NCBI GenBank assembly: GCA_050084985.1
Contig: JBITNC010000001.1
Span: 186,682,001-186,746,000 of the forward strand
Length of the DNA: 64,000 nucleotides
DNA from: Nageia nagi
Taxonomy: Eukaryota; Pinophyta
Reading direction: 5' to 3'
Position numbers and translations under genes: made by a program
Part shown: piece by piece, positions 47,176 through 57,768 of the stretch
How positions within the stretch are numbered: the first letter of the stretch is position 1
Layout of the letters: the number at the start of each line of letters is the position of its first letter
The notes under the pieces: generated by a model
Told to the model about the DNA's origin: nothing
Seen by the model: the letters and a program-made list of their open reading frames with translations, nothing else
The model's database searches: none

Positions 47176-47362
47176 TAGGTCATTTTGTCTCCTTTTGTTA
47201 TTTCTAAAGAAATAAAATAAAATATATAATATATTGTTAAAATGGAAGGATACTTTTGAATGTGATTCCTTTACCTAGAATGCATATAAGAATGGGTAAA
47301 AAAGATTAAATGCATATTTTTTATTAATTTATTTTATGTAAAATGTTATGTATTTATTTTCA

Positions 47363-48779
47363 TATTTTGGGTGAAGGGTACGTACACATTAATACTTTTT
47401 ATCTTGTCTACTTATGCTCTCCCTTTGCGCTTCGTGTGATCTAAGGTGACTAGAATAGACCTGATAAGAAGGAGTAATTAATTCTTCTTTTCTTTCACAT
47501 TCACACTATCATTAATTTGGTTAATTTATCCACACATAATGACCTCTTACCAAGTTTGCCCTTACCACTCCATTGGAGTTCGAAGGGATATGTGACTAGT
47601 AAGAGGAGGTAATTTACTACACATAATACTTCCACAATTGGAAGGAGTATATGAATCACATTAAAAGGAATGAACTTAAGGAAAATAAATCGAGTTTTGG
47701 GTAGTATAAATCATATTAAAAGGTTAATGAATTAGAGGGATTTGAATACACTAAGTACTTTCACTTAACAAAGTATGCTCTCACTTTTGCACTTCAAGCG
47801 ATCCTAAGTGATCAAAAATAAGTTAAGTGAAAGAGGTAAAATTTATTCACATCTTATTTGGAAATTTACTTCACATTAACACTCTTAAATATGTCTACCC
47901 TTTCCACTCCATTGGAGGTCAAAGGGATATGTGACTCTTGGAGGAGTAATTGAACCTCACTTAATTAATTTATCTACACTTAATGGCTTTTTACTAAGTC
48001 TGCTCTTACCACTCCATTGGAGGTAGAAGAGATATGTGACTATTAAGAAGAGGGAATATATCACATATAAAACTTCCACAACTGGAAGGAGTTAATGAAC
48101 ATCATTAAGAGGTTGGATAATGAATCACATTATAATTAAAAAGAACAACGGGGTTTATTAAGGTCAAGATTTAATTAAAATAACTTTTGATTATATCACA
48201 TTAAGATAAGATAAGTGAATGGACATGAATGTTTGGGAGGGTAATATGCATAAATGTACTTTACTTGTTTAAATGCATTTCATAAGGCCTTAAAGAAATA
48301 ATTGAACATTAATGAGTTGGATGTCACTACCAACCGTTAATTCTTACTTCTTTGTACCCACCGACATAACACACTTGAAGCCATAGAGCTAGTTACACTT
48401 GGAGGTGATGACCAAGGTAACTTTCCTTTAGATAGGAGTCAAAAAAGAGACTCATCTAGAACCAAGCCAAAAGCCATAGAAACTTGTAAACATTACTTAG
48501 AATTACCCAACCTACCTTGTTTAACACTTGACTAGTCAAAACAAACTAGGAAAATTAAAAAGATTAAAAATGAACAACTCATATTGTTCATTTAACTCAG
48601 ACATTAAAAAAACTCAGACATTAAAAATATGTGAAAAAGTTAAGAAAGATAATCACATCGTTAAAAGTAAGTTTTCATATAGGATGTTTGTGCATTAAAT
48701 TGTTTTCTCAAAAACATAATATAAAAGATAAAAATAGAGTTTCTTTTTTACGATGTTTGTTTATAGTATCTAAAAAAAA
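47363..48779 (+). other. Modular repeated 5' leader of E2
   Basis: Two kinds of block recur. TATGCTCTCYCTTTGCRCTTC, followed by GATCYTAAGTGA or a variant, occurs at about 47411 and 47767. ACCACTCCATTGGAGGT followed by GATATGTGACT occurs at about 47565, 47905 and 48009; CTCCATTGGAG is an inverted repeat around one central base. The leader ends near AACCTACCTTGTTTAACAC (48505-48524). E1 has the same blocks at 17870-19159. Confidence 0.75.
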
Positions 48780-49846
48780 ATGGTTCAAACTAGAAGTATA
48801 AGAAAATGCGAGAACACCCATTTGAAATACAAGAAATAGATCCAAATAATATGGATCTAATAGAGTATTCGGTTACAAGGCCACCTCCTTTAGATGAATC
48901 AGATCCACGAGTAGTTTGTTATGAAAGTAAAGATTGGGATTGGGGTTATGATCAATCTAGATTGCAAAGACAAAGTATAGAAGATCCTATTATCAAGGCT
49001 AGAATGCAAGTGTTAGATGAAGAGTTAATTGAAATTCATCATCGCCTAGCTAATTATAGGGCTATTCCTAAGACGTCTTCTAGTTTACCAGGAGATGTCA
49101 AAAAACTAAATCATAGGCATGATAACTTAGAAATGGATGAGGATAAATCTCAGGCTGAAACCATAGTGGTACCAGAGACTGAGCCATATAAAGTTAAATA
49201 TGAAAGAGTCATTCATCTATTATCAAATGGTCAAAGAGTCAGTTCTTTAATCCGAAAAGAGGCATCTCCTTTTTCTCATAAATCTTTCAAATTAGGAAAA
49301 AATGAAGTATCAATACTTACGAGTAATTTATCTCAAAGAGCTCCTTCAACGAAGCAAACGGAGAAATCTTATTCCTTAAAGGGAGGATTACATAGAAGGA
49401 CATCTAAGTTCAAAATAGAAGAGATACCTTCTTATGAAGAACTAAAAGAATGATGATTATATAAAACAAAAGCTGGTCAAAAATTCATGGAAATATATGC
49501 TGATGATATTAAAAAGGCCGCAGAGATGCAATATTTTCTAAAGGAAGAAAATAGAAAAGTTAACGAATTCATTAAAATTCAAGAACAAGAAAATAAATTA
49601 AAAGAAATGGAAGATAAACTTCTTAGAGATAAAAAAAAATTCATAGAACAAGAACAAGCAAACAAAGAAAGAAATGAGTTCCTAGAATAAGAACAAAAAA
49701 GACTTCATAAAGAGCATGAGATTCAACTTCGTTTAAAAGAATTACAACTTAAAGAATTAGAGAATGAAAAAATAATAAGGGAACAATATCTACGTATGGA
49801 GAAAGAAAAACAAAGATAGTGGGATAAATATCAAAAAATAAAAAAT
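48780..49846 (+). pseudogene. N-terminal gag extension of E2 with coiled coil
   Basis: A conserved start at 48780 reads MVQTRSIRK. The long frame 48806-49453 (one base out of phase with that start) reads REHPFEIQEIDPNNMDLIEY, then LDEELIEIHHRLANYRAIP and ERVIHLLSNGQRVSSLIRKE. After a stop, 49487-49840 is lysine- and glutamate-rich with heptad spacing (FIKIQEQENKLKEMEDKLL), a likely coiled coil. Two in-frame stops interrupt it. Together with the capsid part this gives a gag of nearly 900 codons, long for Ty3/Gypsy. Confidence 0.7.
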
Positions 49847-51445
49847 TTGAAACCTAAAACTCCTGAAGGAAGTCAAATACAAAGATATCAAGATCCTTAC
49901 TTAGACAAACAAGAAGCGATGGATAAAGAGATAGTCATTTTACTACAAAAGGAAATGGATAAAGAACTAGAACTTCAAAAATTATATGATAAACAAAAGC
50001 AAGATTCCATTAAAATTTGGGTGGAACAAACTCAAAATCAAACAAAACAACCTGATTACAAAGGAAAAGATCTATATGGAAAAAGTATATCCCAAAAGCC
50101 TCCTAAAATCCCTATTCTGCAACATCATTCACCTCTTAAAATATTACCTCCACCACCATCAGAGTTTCCTTTTGACTATGAGTCTTACACTTCAAGATCA
50201 ATTTCGAAAAAGGATCCAAATACTCGAAGATATCATAGACATACTCAAGGTCATAGAACTGATAAAGAATTAGAAGACTTTATGAAGGATTTTATAAATC
50301 GAGAAATGAATGTTCAAGGATTCAAAAAGTTGAATTATAGAAACATTTGCAATGAGCCTATTCATCCAAGTGTTCCAAAAAAGAAACTACCATATAGGTT
50401 TGAATTTCCTAAAATAGAATCATTTAAGGGAAGAGAAGACCCCAAAGAACACTTGAGAAAATTTACATTTTCTAGTTATCAGATAGCTAATGATGACTCA
50501 TTAATGTTACATATATTTCCTATGACACTCGCAGGTCAAGCTTTAGATTGGTATAATAGTTTACCTGTACATAGTTTATATACATTTGAACAATTGGCTA
50601 ATCAATTTCTAGAACATTTTAGAATCAATATTAAAGAAAGATCTTCAATTACTGATCTTACAAGATTACAATAGTTTCCTGATGAAACTATACAAGATTA
50701 CATCTCAAGATGGTAGGCTATACTCACTAGTATGCCTTATACAATACCACAAGAGGAATTGGTTAAATTATTTAGTCAAAGTTGTTTAAGACCAATAGCT
50801 AGTATTCTCCAAATTCAACAACACAGAACTTTTGAAGAAGCTATTGCTCAAGCAGTAGTTATAGAAAGAGTTAAAATTCAAGATGGAGAACTAAAGCTCA
50901 AGAAAAAAGAATACAAAAAGGGTAATCAATATGAAAACATTAGTAAACAACCACAAAATAATCAAATAGCTATGATAGAAAATTTTGGTCAAGCTTCAAA
51001 AATCGAAGAAAATGTTGAACCTAAGCTTAAAAGAAATTTTACCCCATTATCAGAACCATTAGCTAAAATACTTAAAAAATTATGTGATAATGGTATGATT
51101 AAATTACCTAATATAAAACCTGAAAATCCTAATGCTAAAGGAAGCAAATGGTATAAGGAGAATGAATTTTGTGCTTATCATAGGCAAAAAGGACATAATA
51201 CAAATAAATGTCGAACTTTACAACATAAAATTCAAGACTTGATAGATAGTCAAAAAATAGATGTGGATAATCCTGTTGTGCCTTTGAATCAAAATTTAGG
51301 GATATATCAAAACCCCTTATCTTCACACCAGGCTAACAATGTGGCAATTATCGCAAACCAAATGAACTATACATGCAATAATAAGGATATACCATTTATA
51401 GGAACTATAGATGATTCAATACATATGATTGTTATAGCTACATGA
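49847..51445 (+). pseudogene. Capsid core and zinc finger of E2 gag
   Basis: The coiled-coil and proline-rich linker continue to about 50330. The capsid core reads KKLPYRFEFPKIESFKGRED, PKEHLRKFTFSSYQIANDD, LAGQALDWYNSLPVHSLYTF and QFLEHFRINIKERSSITDL. After a stop at 50672 it continues with MPYTIPQEELVKLFSQSCLR. A C-terminal finger reads EFCAYHRQKGHNTNKCRTLQ (51167-51226), a C-x2-H-x4-H-x4-C pattern. A and B3 have the same kind of finger. E1 gag is nearly identical in the core. Confidence 0.88.
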
Positions 51446-51580
51446 GTACAACAATATCAGAATAAATAGGATAACCCATGAAAAAATCAATCAATATCAA
51501 ACCCAATTAATATGCAACCTATACCTCCTCCACAACAACCTAAACTTTCGATAAAAGGTGCTCTTTAATGATAATTAAAA

Positions 51581-52705
51581 ATGTCTCTAGTTAAGATGAC
51601 CTTATTTGAATTATTACAACAGTCAGAGAGTTATATGGAAGCTATGAATCAAATTCTACAAGAAATTCAAGTGGATGTTAGTAACCTTGATAATTTTATT
51701 TCAATAGTTGAAAATTTGAGGATATCTCAACAACTTAGTATCACCTTCTACGAACAAGTAAAATTAAATAACGATGGACTAGGCAGACTTGATCCACCAT
51801 TACATATAATGGGTAAAGTAGATAGGAGATTATTTAAAATAATTCTTATAGATGAAGGTTCAGCTATAAATATAATTTTAGATGCTACATACAAAAATTT
51901 GAATTTATCATATTTGCTTATCTTAGCTCCTTCTTTACAAATTAGGGTGTTTAATGATGCAGTGTGTTCAACTTTGGGATCAATAGTGCTGCCAATTACA
52001 GTAGGGGCTAAAACCATTCAAGGAAATATTATACAATACAACATTCTTTTAGTATGCCCATGGATTAGAGAAATGCAACGTGTTCCATCAACTTATCATG
52101 GGTGCTTAAAATACATCTATAAAGATAAAGTTCATTGTGTGTTTAAAGATCTAGATCCTTATTCACATTGTAATTTAATTTTTGATCCAAATAAAGTGAC
52201 ATTACCATCTCCTAATTTATCAACCATATTAATGAACAAAAATATGAATCAATCTGAAGTCATAAAGGGAAAAAGTGATATAGTTATACAAGATAAAGAT
52301 ACTTGGGAAAAAGTTGCTAAAACTTTAGATGCAAAATATGGAGCTTCTTCATCAAAACAAGTGAATACTACATCTAATAATGATTCATCCAATGTATATC
52401 TAGTAAAAATTAAATTAATAGATATTGGTATGGAAGAATATGACGTAGATGATGTTGTATTTAATATACCTTTAGCACAAGAAGTGGGAAGAGTATCCAA
52501 ATCACCTAGTGTGATTGGACAAATAGTACCTTTAGGAGAAGTACCTAATCAGACAATGTTTATCTATGTGGGAATAGTAGATCCCATGTCAACAATACCC
52601 AATCAAACATATGAAGGAAATTTCAATAATGATATGAAATATTTATCGCCATGTTCAAGAACATTTGTCTTAAACTATTTTAACAAATGTAATTGGCAAG
52701 GATGA
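51581..52705 (+). pseudogene. Protease region of E2
   Basis: This is an open frame of 374 codons without a stop, unusual for this window. The retropepsin-like core reads PPLHIMGKVDRRLFKIILID and then EGSAINIILDATYKNLNLS, where D-E-G-S stands for the usual D-D/G-G-S active site of Tat proteases. QYNILLVCPWIREMQRVPST is the flap and C-terminal part. Residues after about 220 form a linker without a known domain that leads to the G-patch. The preceding spacer (51446-51580) has stops in frame with gag. Confidence 0.8.
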
Positions 52706-52978
52706 GGATTGGGTCGATATGAACAAGGTCCACGAGAAATAATTGAATTACGATACCAAGATCCCACTGATAAAAGTGGATTAGGTTATCAAAATAAATG
52801 TAAAAATCTTGCTAAATTAAGAAATTTAGGAGAAGAGAATTTGTATTATAATGAAGAAATTTTAGAGAAAGAATCCATAGTACAAGAAATTATTAATGTA
52901 AGAGAAGAACAATTAAGTGAAATGGATGTCTTAGAAGGGGTCAAAATGCTCTTTATTAATAATATTGAGCCACCCTAG
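52687..52978 (+). pseudogene. G-patch and linker between protease and RT of E2
   Basis: NWQG, a stop, GLGRYEQGPREIIELRYQDP and TDKSGLGYQNK have G-patch glycine spacing (GLGxxxxG ... GLGY). E1 has the same motif on its minus strand near 4850-4970. The rest is an acidic linker (EEILEKESIVQEIINVREEQ). G-patches bind nucleic acid in other retroelement proteases. Confidence 0.7.
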
Positions 52979-53071
52979 AATCATTCGTGCTTACTAAGTG
53001 ATATATAAGAAAAAATAAATAAAAATGCCGAATCATTAATCATTCCATATTCAGATATACCATCGATAAAT

Positions 53072-54350
53072 ATGGTTACAATAAAAGAGAATGATATTGA
53101 AGATCAAAATAATGAACAAATAGATGAAGTTAATGAAAATCAAAATTTAATAAAAATAATAGCCAATAGTTCTACAGATGAAGTAATTGCTGATTTCTCT
53201 CTTATGTCATCTAATCCTTTGGTACATGAATTAAAAAATGTAGATCACATATTTGGTTCCTATGAAAATCAAGTATGCACGAATGAACAAACTCAAGAAT
53301 ACGATGAAGAATATAGTGTTAATGACAACGGCTAGATACCAATACCAAATCAACTGGAAGAAGGGTCGCATATGCTTACTAAAAATGTTTTAGAAATAAA
53401 TATTAGTAATGATCCTCAAAATCCTAAAATTATTCAATTAGGAGGAAACCTCACGAAAAATGAACAAGAAGAAATTATAACCTTATTAAAAGAATGAGAA
53501 AAGGTATTTGCATGGTCATATGTAGACATGCTTGGAATAGATCCTAAATCAGTAGTACATAATTTAGCATTAAAGTCTGATGCTAAACCTGTTAAATAAA
53601 AATTACGTAAAATGCATCCTACTATAGCATTAATGGTAAAAGAAGAACTCCAAAAATTATTAGAAGCTAAATTTATACAACCTATAGATTATTCAGATTG
53701 GATATCTAATATGGTACCTATGAAAAAACCAACGTGATCTTAACAAAGCTTGTCCTAAGGATGATTTCTCCATACCTAGCATTGATAGTTTGGTAGATTC
53801 GATAGTAGGACATGATATGTTGTCATTAATGGACTGATTTTTTGGCTATAATCAAATAAAAATAGCCATTGAAGATCAACATAAAATGGCTTTTATAACT
53901 CCTTGGGGAACCTTTTGTTATAAAGTTATGCCTTTTGGATTAAAAAATGCCAGGGCAACTTATCAAAGGGCTATGAATTACATATCCCATGACTATATGC
54001 ATGACATAGTAGAAGATTGTGTCGATGATTTGTTGGTTAGATCTAAATATTGAGTAGATCATGGAAAATACCTAATTAAAGTCTTAGATAGATTATTAGA
54101 ACATAAAGTAAGATTAAATCCAAAAAAATGTGTTTTTGGTGTAACTTCAGGAAAATTATTAGGATTTATTGTGTCCCGATGAGGAATTGAAATAGATCCT
54201 AGTAAAGTGAAGGCAATAGTAGACATGCCACCTCCTGTAAATCTAAAACAATTACAAAGTTTACAGGGCAAGTTACAAGCCATTAGAAAGTTTATAGCTC
54301 AACTTTTTGATAAATGTAAACCATTTACAAAACTATTAAAAAGGGGATAG
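53072..54350 (+). pseudogene. RT of E2 with preceding acidic linker
   Basis: An acidic linker (53072-53335) leads into NPKIIQLGGNLTKNEQEE, FAWSYVDMLGIDPKSVVHNL, KEELQKLLEAKFIQPIDYSD and WISNMVPMKKP. After a short frame disruption near 53735 it reads DDFSIPSIDSLVDSIVGHDM, SLMD-stop-FFGYNQIKIAIED, TPWGTFCYKVMPFGLKNAR and DIVEDCVDDLLVRSKY. The YVDD tyrosine is cysteine; both aspartates remain. Thumb: RLNPKKCVFGVTSGKLLGFI. Four to five stops and one frameshift. Confidence 0.85.
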
Positions 54351-55400
54351 AATATCATTGGGGCAAAGAGCAACAAGATGCATTGGATGAAATTAAAAGA
54401 TATTTATTACCTCCTCCTATGTTAAGTCCACCAAGAAAAGATATAACCTTTTTGTTATATATCTCTGCTACTGAAATTACAATAGGGATAATGCTTGCTC
54501 AAAAGAATGAACACAATAAAGAACAAGCTATATATTATCTGAGTAGAACACTTGTGAGCTACGAGATTAAGTATATATATTTGGAAAAATTATGTCTTGC
54601 TGTCATTTTTGCTACTAAAAAACTTCGACATTATATGCTTAATCATACAATGTATGTCATCTCTAAAGTGGATCCGTTGAAATATATGATGAATAAAACC
54701 TATCAAAATTCAAGAACTGCAAAGTGGATAATGCACTTAACTAAATTTGATTTACATTTTATTGGACAAAAGTCAATAAAGGGACAAGTAATTGCTAATT
54801 ATCTTGTTGATGCTCCATTGCAAGATAATAAACCCCTTGTCATTGAATTACCCGATGATGGGGTGTTTCAATTAGATGAAATTGAAATACCTATAGAACC
54901 TGAAGACGATTGGGATATGATAATACACTTTGATGGTTCTCAATGTAAACAAGGTGGTGGAGCAAGTGTTGTATTTATAACACCACAAGGGATCCCTATA
55001 CCATATTCATTTAAATTAAAATTTCCTTGTACTAATAATAATACAGAATATGAATCTTTGATATTAGCATTAAAAACTACTGTTAAATTAAAACTTAAAA
55101 GAATTAAGATTATTGGAGATTCTTTACTCATCGTAAATCAAGTGAAAGGAATCTATCAATGTAAAGAACCTTTACTTCAAAAATATAAAGTGTTAGTCAA
55201 GGAATTATTAAATTTTTTTGACCAATTTAGTATAGAAGCGGTGCCATGATCATCTAATAGATTTGCAGATGCTATGGCTTCTATTGGATCTCTTATCCCA
55301 GAAGATCCTAAAAAATCTTCAATTCAAGTTGAAATAATTCAATTATCTCAATCATCATTACAACAAGAAGATGAAGAAAAAAGTGTATTGAATATTAACG
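54351..55400 (+). pseudogene. Dual RNase H of E2 (Gypsy-type then archaeal-type)
   Basis: An open frame from 54383 to 55249. The first domain reads LLYISATEITIGIMLAQKNE, EQAIYYLSRTLVSYEIKYIY and FATKKLRHYMLNHTMYVISK. The second reads WDMIIHFDGSQCKQGGGASV (catalytic Asp), NNTEYESLILALKTTVKLKL (catalytic Glu) and IIGDSLLIVNQVKGIYQCKE (second Asp). Having both is the Tat hallmark. After a stop at 55247 the linker continues (FADAMASIGSLIPEDPKK). The key residues of the second RNase H look intact. Confidence 0.9.
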
Positions 55401-56448
55401 TAACTGATAAAGATAATTGATACAAAGAATTGATAGATTTTTTAAAATTTGGAACTCTTCCTGCAAACCTTAATAAATCATCATGATGAGCTTTTAAAAT
55501 TAAAGCAACTAAATATTGTTTGATAGGGGATATCTTGCATCGATGAAATTTCAATGGTATTTTACTCAGATATCTTGAATGGAATGATATTAAAAAAGCT
55601 ATATCCTCCACCCATGATGGAACATGCAGAGGACATTTTAATGGTGTTGCGATTGTAAAATGATTAATACAAATGGGTAGAGGCTATTCTCATGACTTCC
55701 ACCATTGGTTCACGAATTACTGAATTTATAGAAAATTATATTATATATAGATTTGGTATACTAAACCAATTAATTACAGATAATGGAAAGAATTTTGAAA
55801 ATAAGGATGTAAAACAAATATGTGACAAGTATAAAATTAAACAAAGTTTTTCCACTCGATGTTATCCATAAGGCAATGGACAAGCAGAGGCTACTAATAA
55901 AACTATTCAGAACATCTTAGCAAAAATAGTAAATGATTCTCATAGAGATTGGCATATGCAAATACCAAAAGCCTTATGGGATTATCGTACCAATGTATGC
56001 ACTCCTATTGGGGCAACACCATTCTCTTTAGTATATGGAATAGAAGCCATCCTACCCATAGAACTTGAGATACCATCCCTTAGAATAAACCTAAGTGAGC
56101 AAAACTCTAACAAGGAAGCAAGAAAGACTCACTTAGATCAGTTATTGCTTTTAGACAAAAAACGTATTAATGCTTTAGAGCATATGCATGTTTATCAGAA
56201 GAGCATAACGAGCTTTTGATAAAAGGGCTCTAATTTGTGAGTTCAAAATAGGTGATTTGGTTTTAAAAGAAAATCAACAAACTTCTCGAATAGATCGACA
56301 GCTTAGAGATAAGTTTGCTCCAAATTGGTTAGGACCATATATCATTAAGAAAAAATTTGGTAAAGGAACTTATCATTTATCAGATTTAGAAGGAAATGAA
56401 GAGCGTGAACCTATAAATATCATGCATCTTCGACCTTTCTATACATAA
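55401..56448 (+). pseudogene. Integrase of E2 with internal deletion
   Basis: The zinc-binding part begins CLIGDILHR and STHDGTCRGHFNGVAIVK. Directly after LIQMG the sequence jumps to KWVEAILMTSTIGSRITEFI (about 55660), so the second half of the HHCC finger and the segment with the first catalytic Asp are missing. LNQLITDNGKNFENKDVKQI keeps the second Asp and GNGQAEATNKTIQNILAKIV the Glu. TPIGATPFSLVYGIEAILPI, FKIGDLVLKENQQTSRID and NWLGPYIIKKKFGKGTYHLS form the C-terminal part, ending at NIMHLRPFYT. No chromodomain. Confidence 0.88.
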
Positions 56449-56529
56449 AAAAAAAGTGTACATTAGTTTTCTTTTGTTTTATTTTTAAAATAATAAATAA
56501 ATAAAAGTATTAATATTTGTCAAGTGTTA

Positions 56530-57768
56530 ATGATTAAAATAGAAAAGATGATTCTGGTAAAGGAATCTGCTGAAGGTAGCATAGTGCAACCACAAGTATG
56601 ATTTCTACTACCAAGATATCCAGGTGATTTAGCATTAACATATTTAAAACATGGATTTGATTTGAATCTCTTAAATTATTTATGATTGACTATTGATGAG
56701 CAATTTGAAAGAACATACCATATGTTTTGTGATATAAATAATGGTTGGGAAGTCACTTTTTATGGATACGAAGCTGGCATTATTTTAGATCCACAAATCT
56801 ATTTCACCCATATGGAAAGAATATCACAAGAAATAATAGCTTTCTGCCTACAATGGCCTTATGGAATACCGAGAATTGTCATAAATTGCCAATTAACTGA
56901 GTATTCACTCCTTTTAGCTACACTAAAATATGTTAAACAATTAACCAAAAGCCTAGAATGGATAGACAAAATTTTACATTATTTACCTCATAAAAGGGTG
57001 ATTTATGATTTTTTAAATACTTTTATGGCTTTTCCTCCTAGAATGTTACAACAACACTATAGGCAAACTCACAGATTTTCTCACATGCAAATGTGAAATA
57101 CAATTTGGAAACGAAAGTTGGAGAAAAGGCAAGCTTGTCTTATTGCCGAACTTACAATGATAAATCAAATAAAAGTTAGAAATGAGATTATCGAAAAACT
57201 ATCAAAAGGACATAGATTACGGAATAATGGAAGTTATTTTTCGAGGTTCGAAAGTAGGTATGACAAAGATATCTTTATGAAAGTTATTCGTAATGTTCCT
57301 ACTCCTTTGTATTCAAATATCTTTTCCATGCCTATTGAAATACAACAAAAAATGGCCTTGACATTCTATGATACACGCGAATCTTACGGTTGGGATGTCA
57401 AAATAAATGGATATCAAGTTATTGTTTGTATCAACGTATTCAAGTTATGGTGTTCTTCTAACCCAGAATATGATTTAATGATATATTTTTATCTTCTATG
57501 GCCTATAGAAAAGCCCAAAATAATAGTTGATTGTACTCACAACCTAACTTTAAAACATCGAGAACAAATCATCTCAATCACACAAACTGTGGCATCCGAA
57601 CACTTAGATTATTGTGCTCTAGAAATCTATCATAATCAAGTGGTATTAGATTTTAGTTTTTTGTTTAGTTCAACACATTATTCAATTAATCCTGATGCGA
57701 TTCAAACTCGATTTGAACACATCATGAATAGATTCCCTAGAAAAAATTATAAAATCTTGAAAAATTGA
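56530..57768 (+). pseudogene. ORFX: sense-strand extra ORF of E2, two similar halves, unknown function
   Basis: From the ATG at 56530 one frame runs 413 codons to 57768 with only three stops, all TGA (56599, 56683, 57094). The product looks duplicated. The first half has TYHMFCDINNGWEVTFYGYE, then IAFCLQWPYGIPRIVINC, LEWIDKILHY and RVIYDF. The second has ALTFYDTRESYGWDVKINGY, then MIYFYLLWPIEKPKIIVDC, LDYCALEIYH and QVVLDFSF, at matching spacing. I know no family with this pattern. It lies 80 bases after integrase in the same direction, so it could be made from the genomic transcript. E1 has a decayed copy at 1-1000. No membrane segment or catalytic motif is obvious. Confidence 0.78.

Larger units (their letters stand above)
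46004..47362 (+). repeat. 5' LTR of E2
   Basis: It starts TGTAGACACCTAAAAATG. The end is taken at TTTTCA (47362), before TATTTTGGGTGAAGG, and is approximate because the primer-binding site has decayed. The TATA box CTATAAATACAAG lies at 46427-46439. Two arrays of 20-21 bp repeats lie at 46207-46288 and 47004-47175. Confidence 0.85.

Noticed and set aside
47363-47385. tRNA-Trp primer-binding site in E2
   Set aside because: TTTTGGGTGAAGGGTACG only loosely resembles TGGTGAACCCGACG, and the E1 counterpart differs again.
56530-57768. Envelope-like gene
   Set aside because: Position after integrase fits, but I see no signal peptide, membrane anchor or cleavage site, and the two-half structure is not that of a fusion protein.
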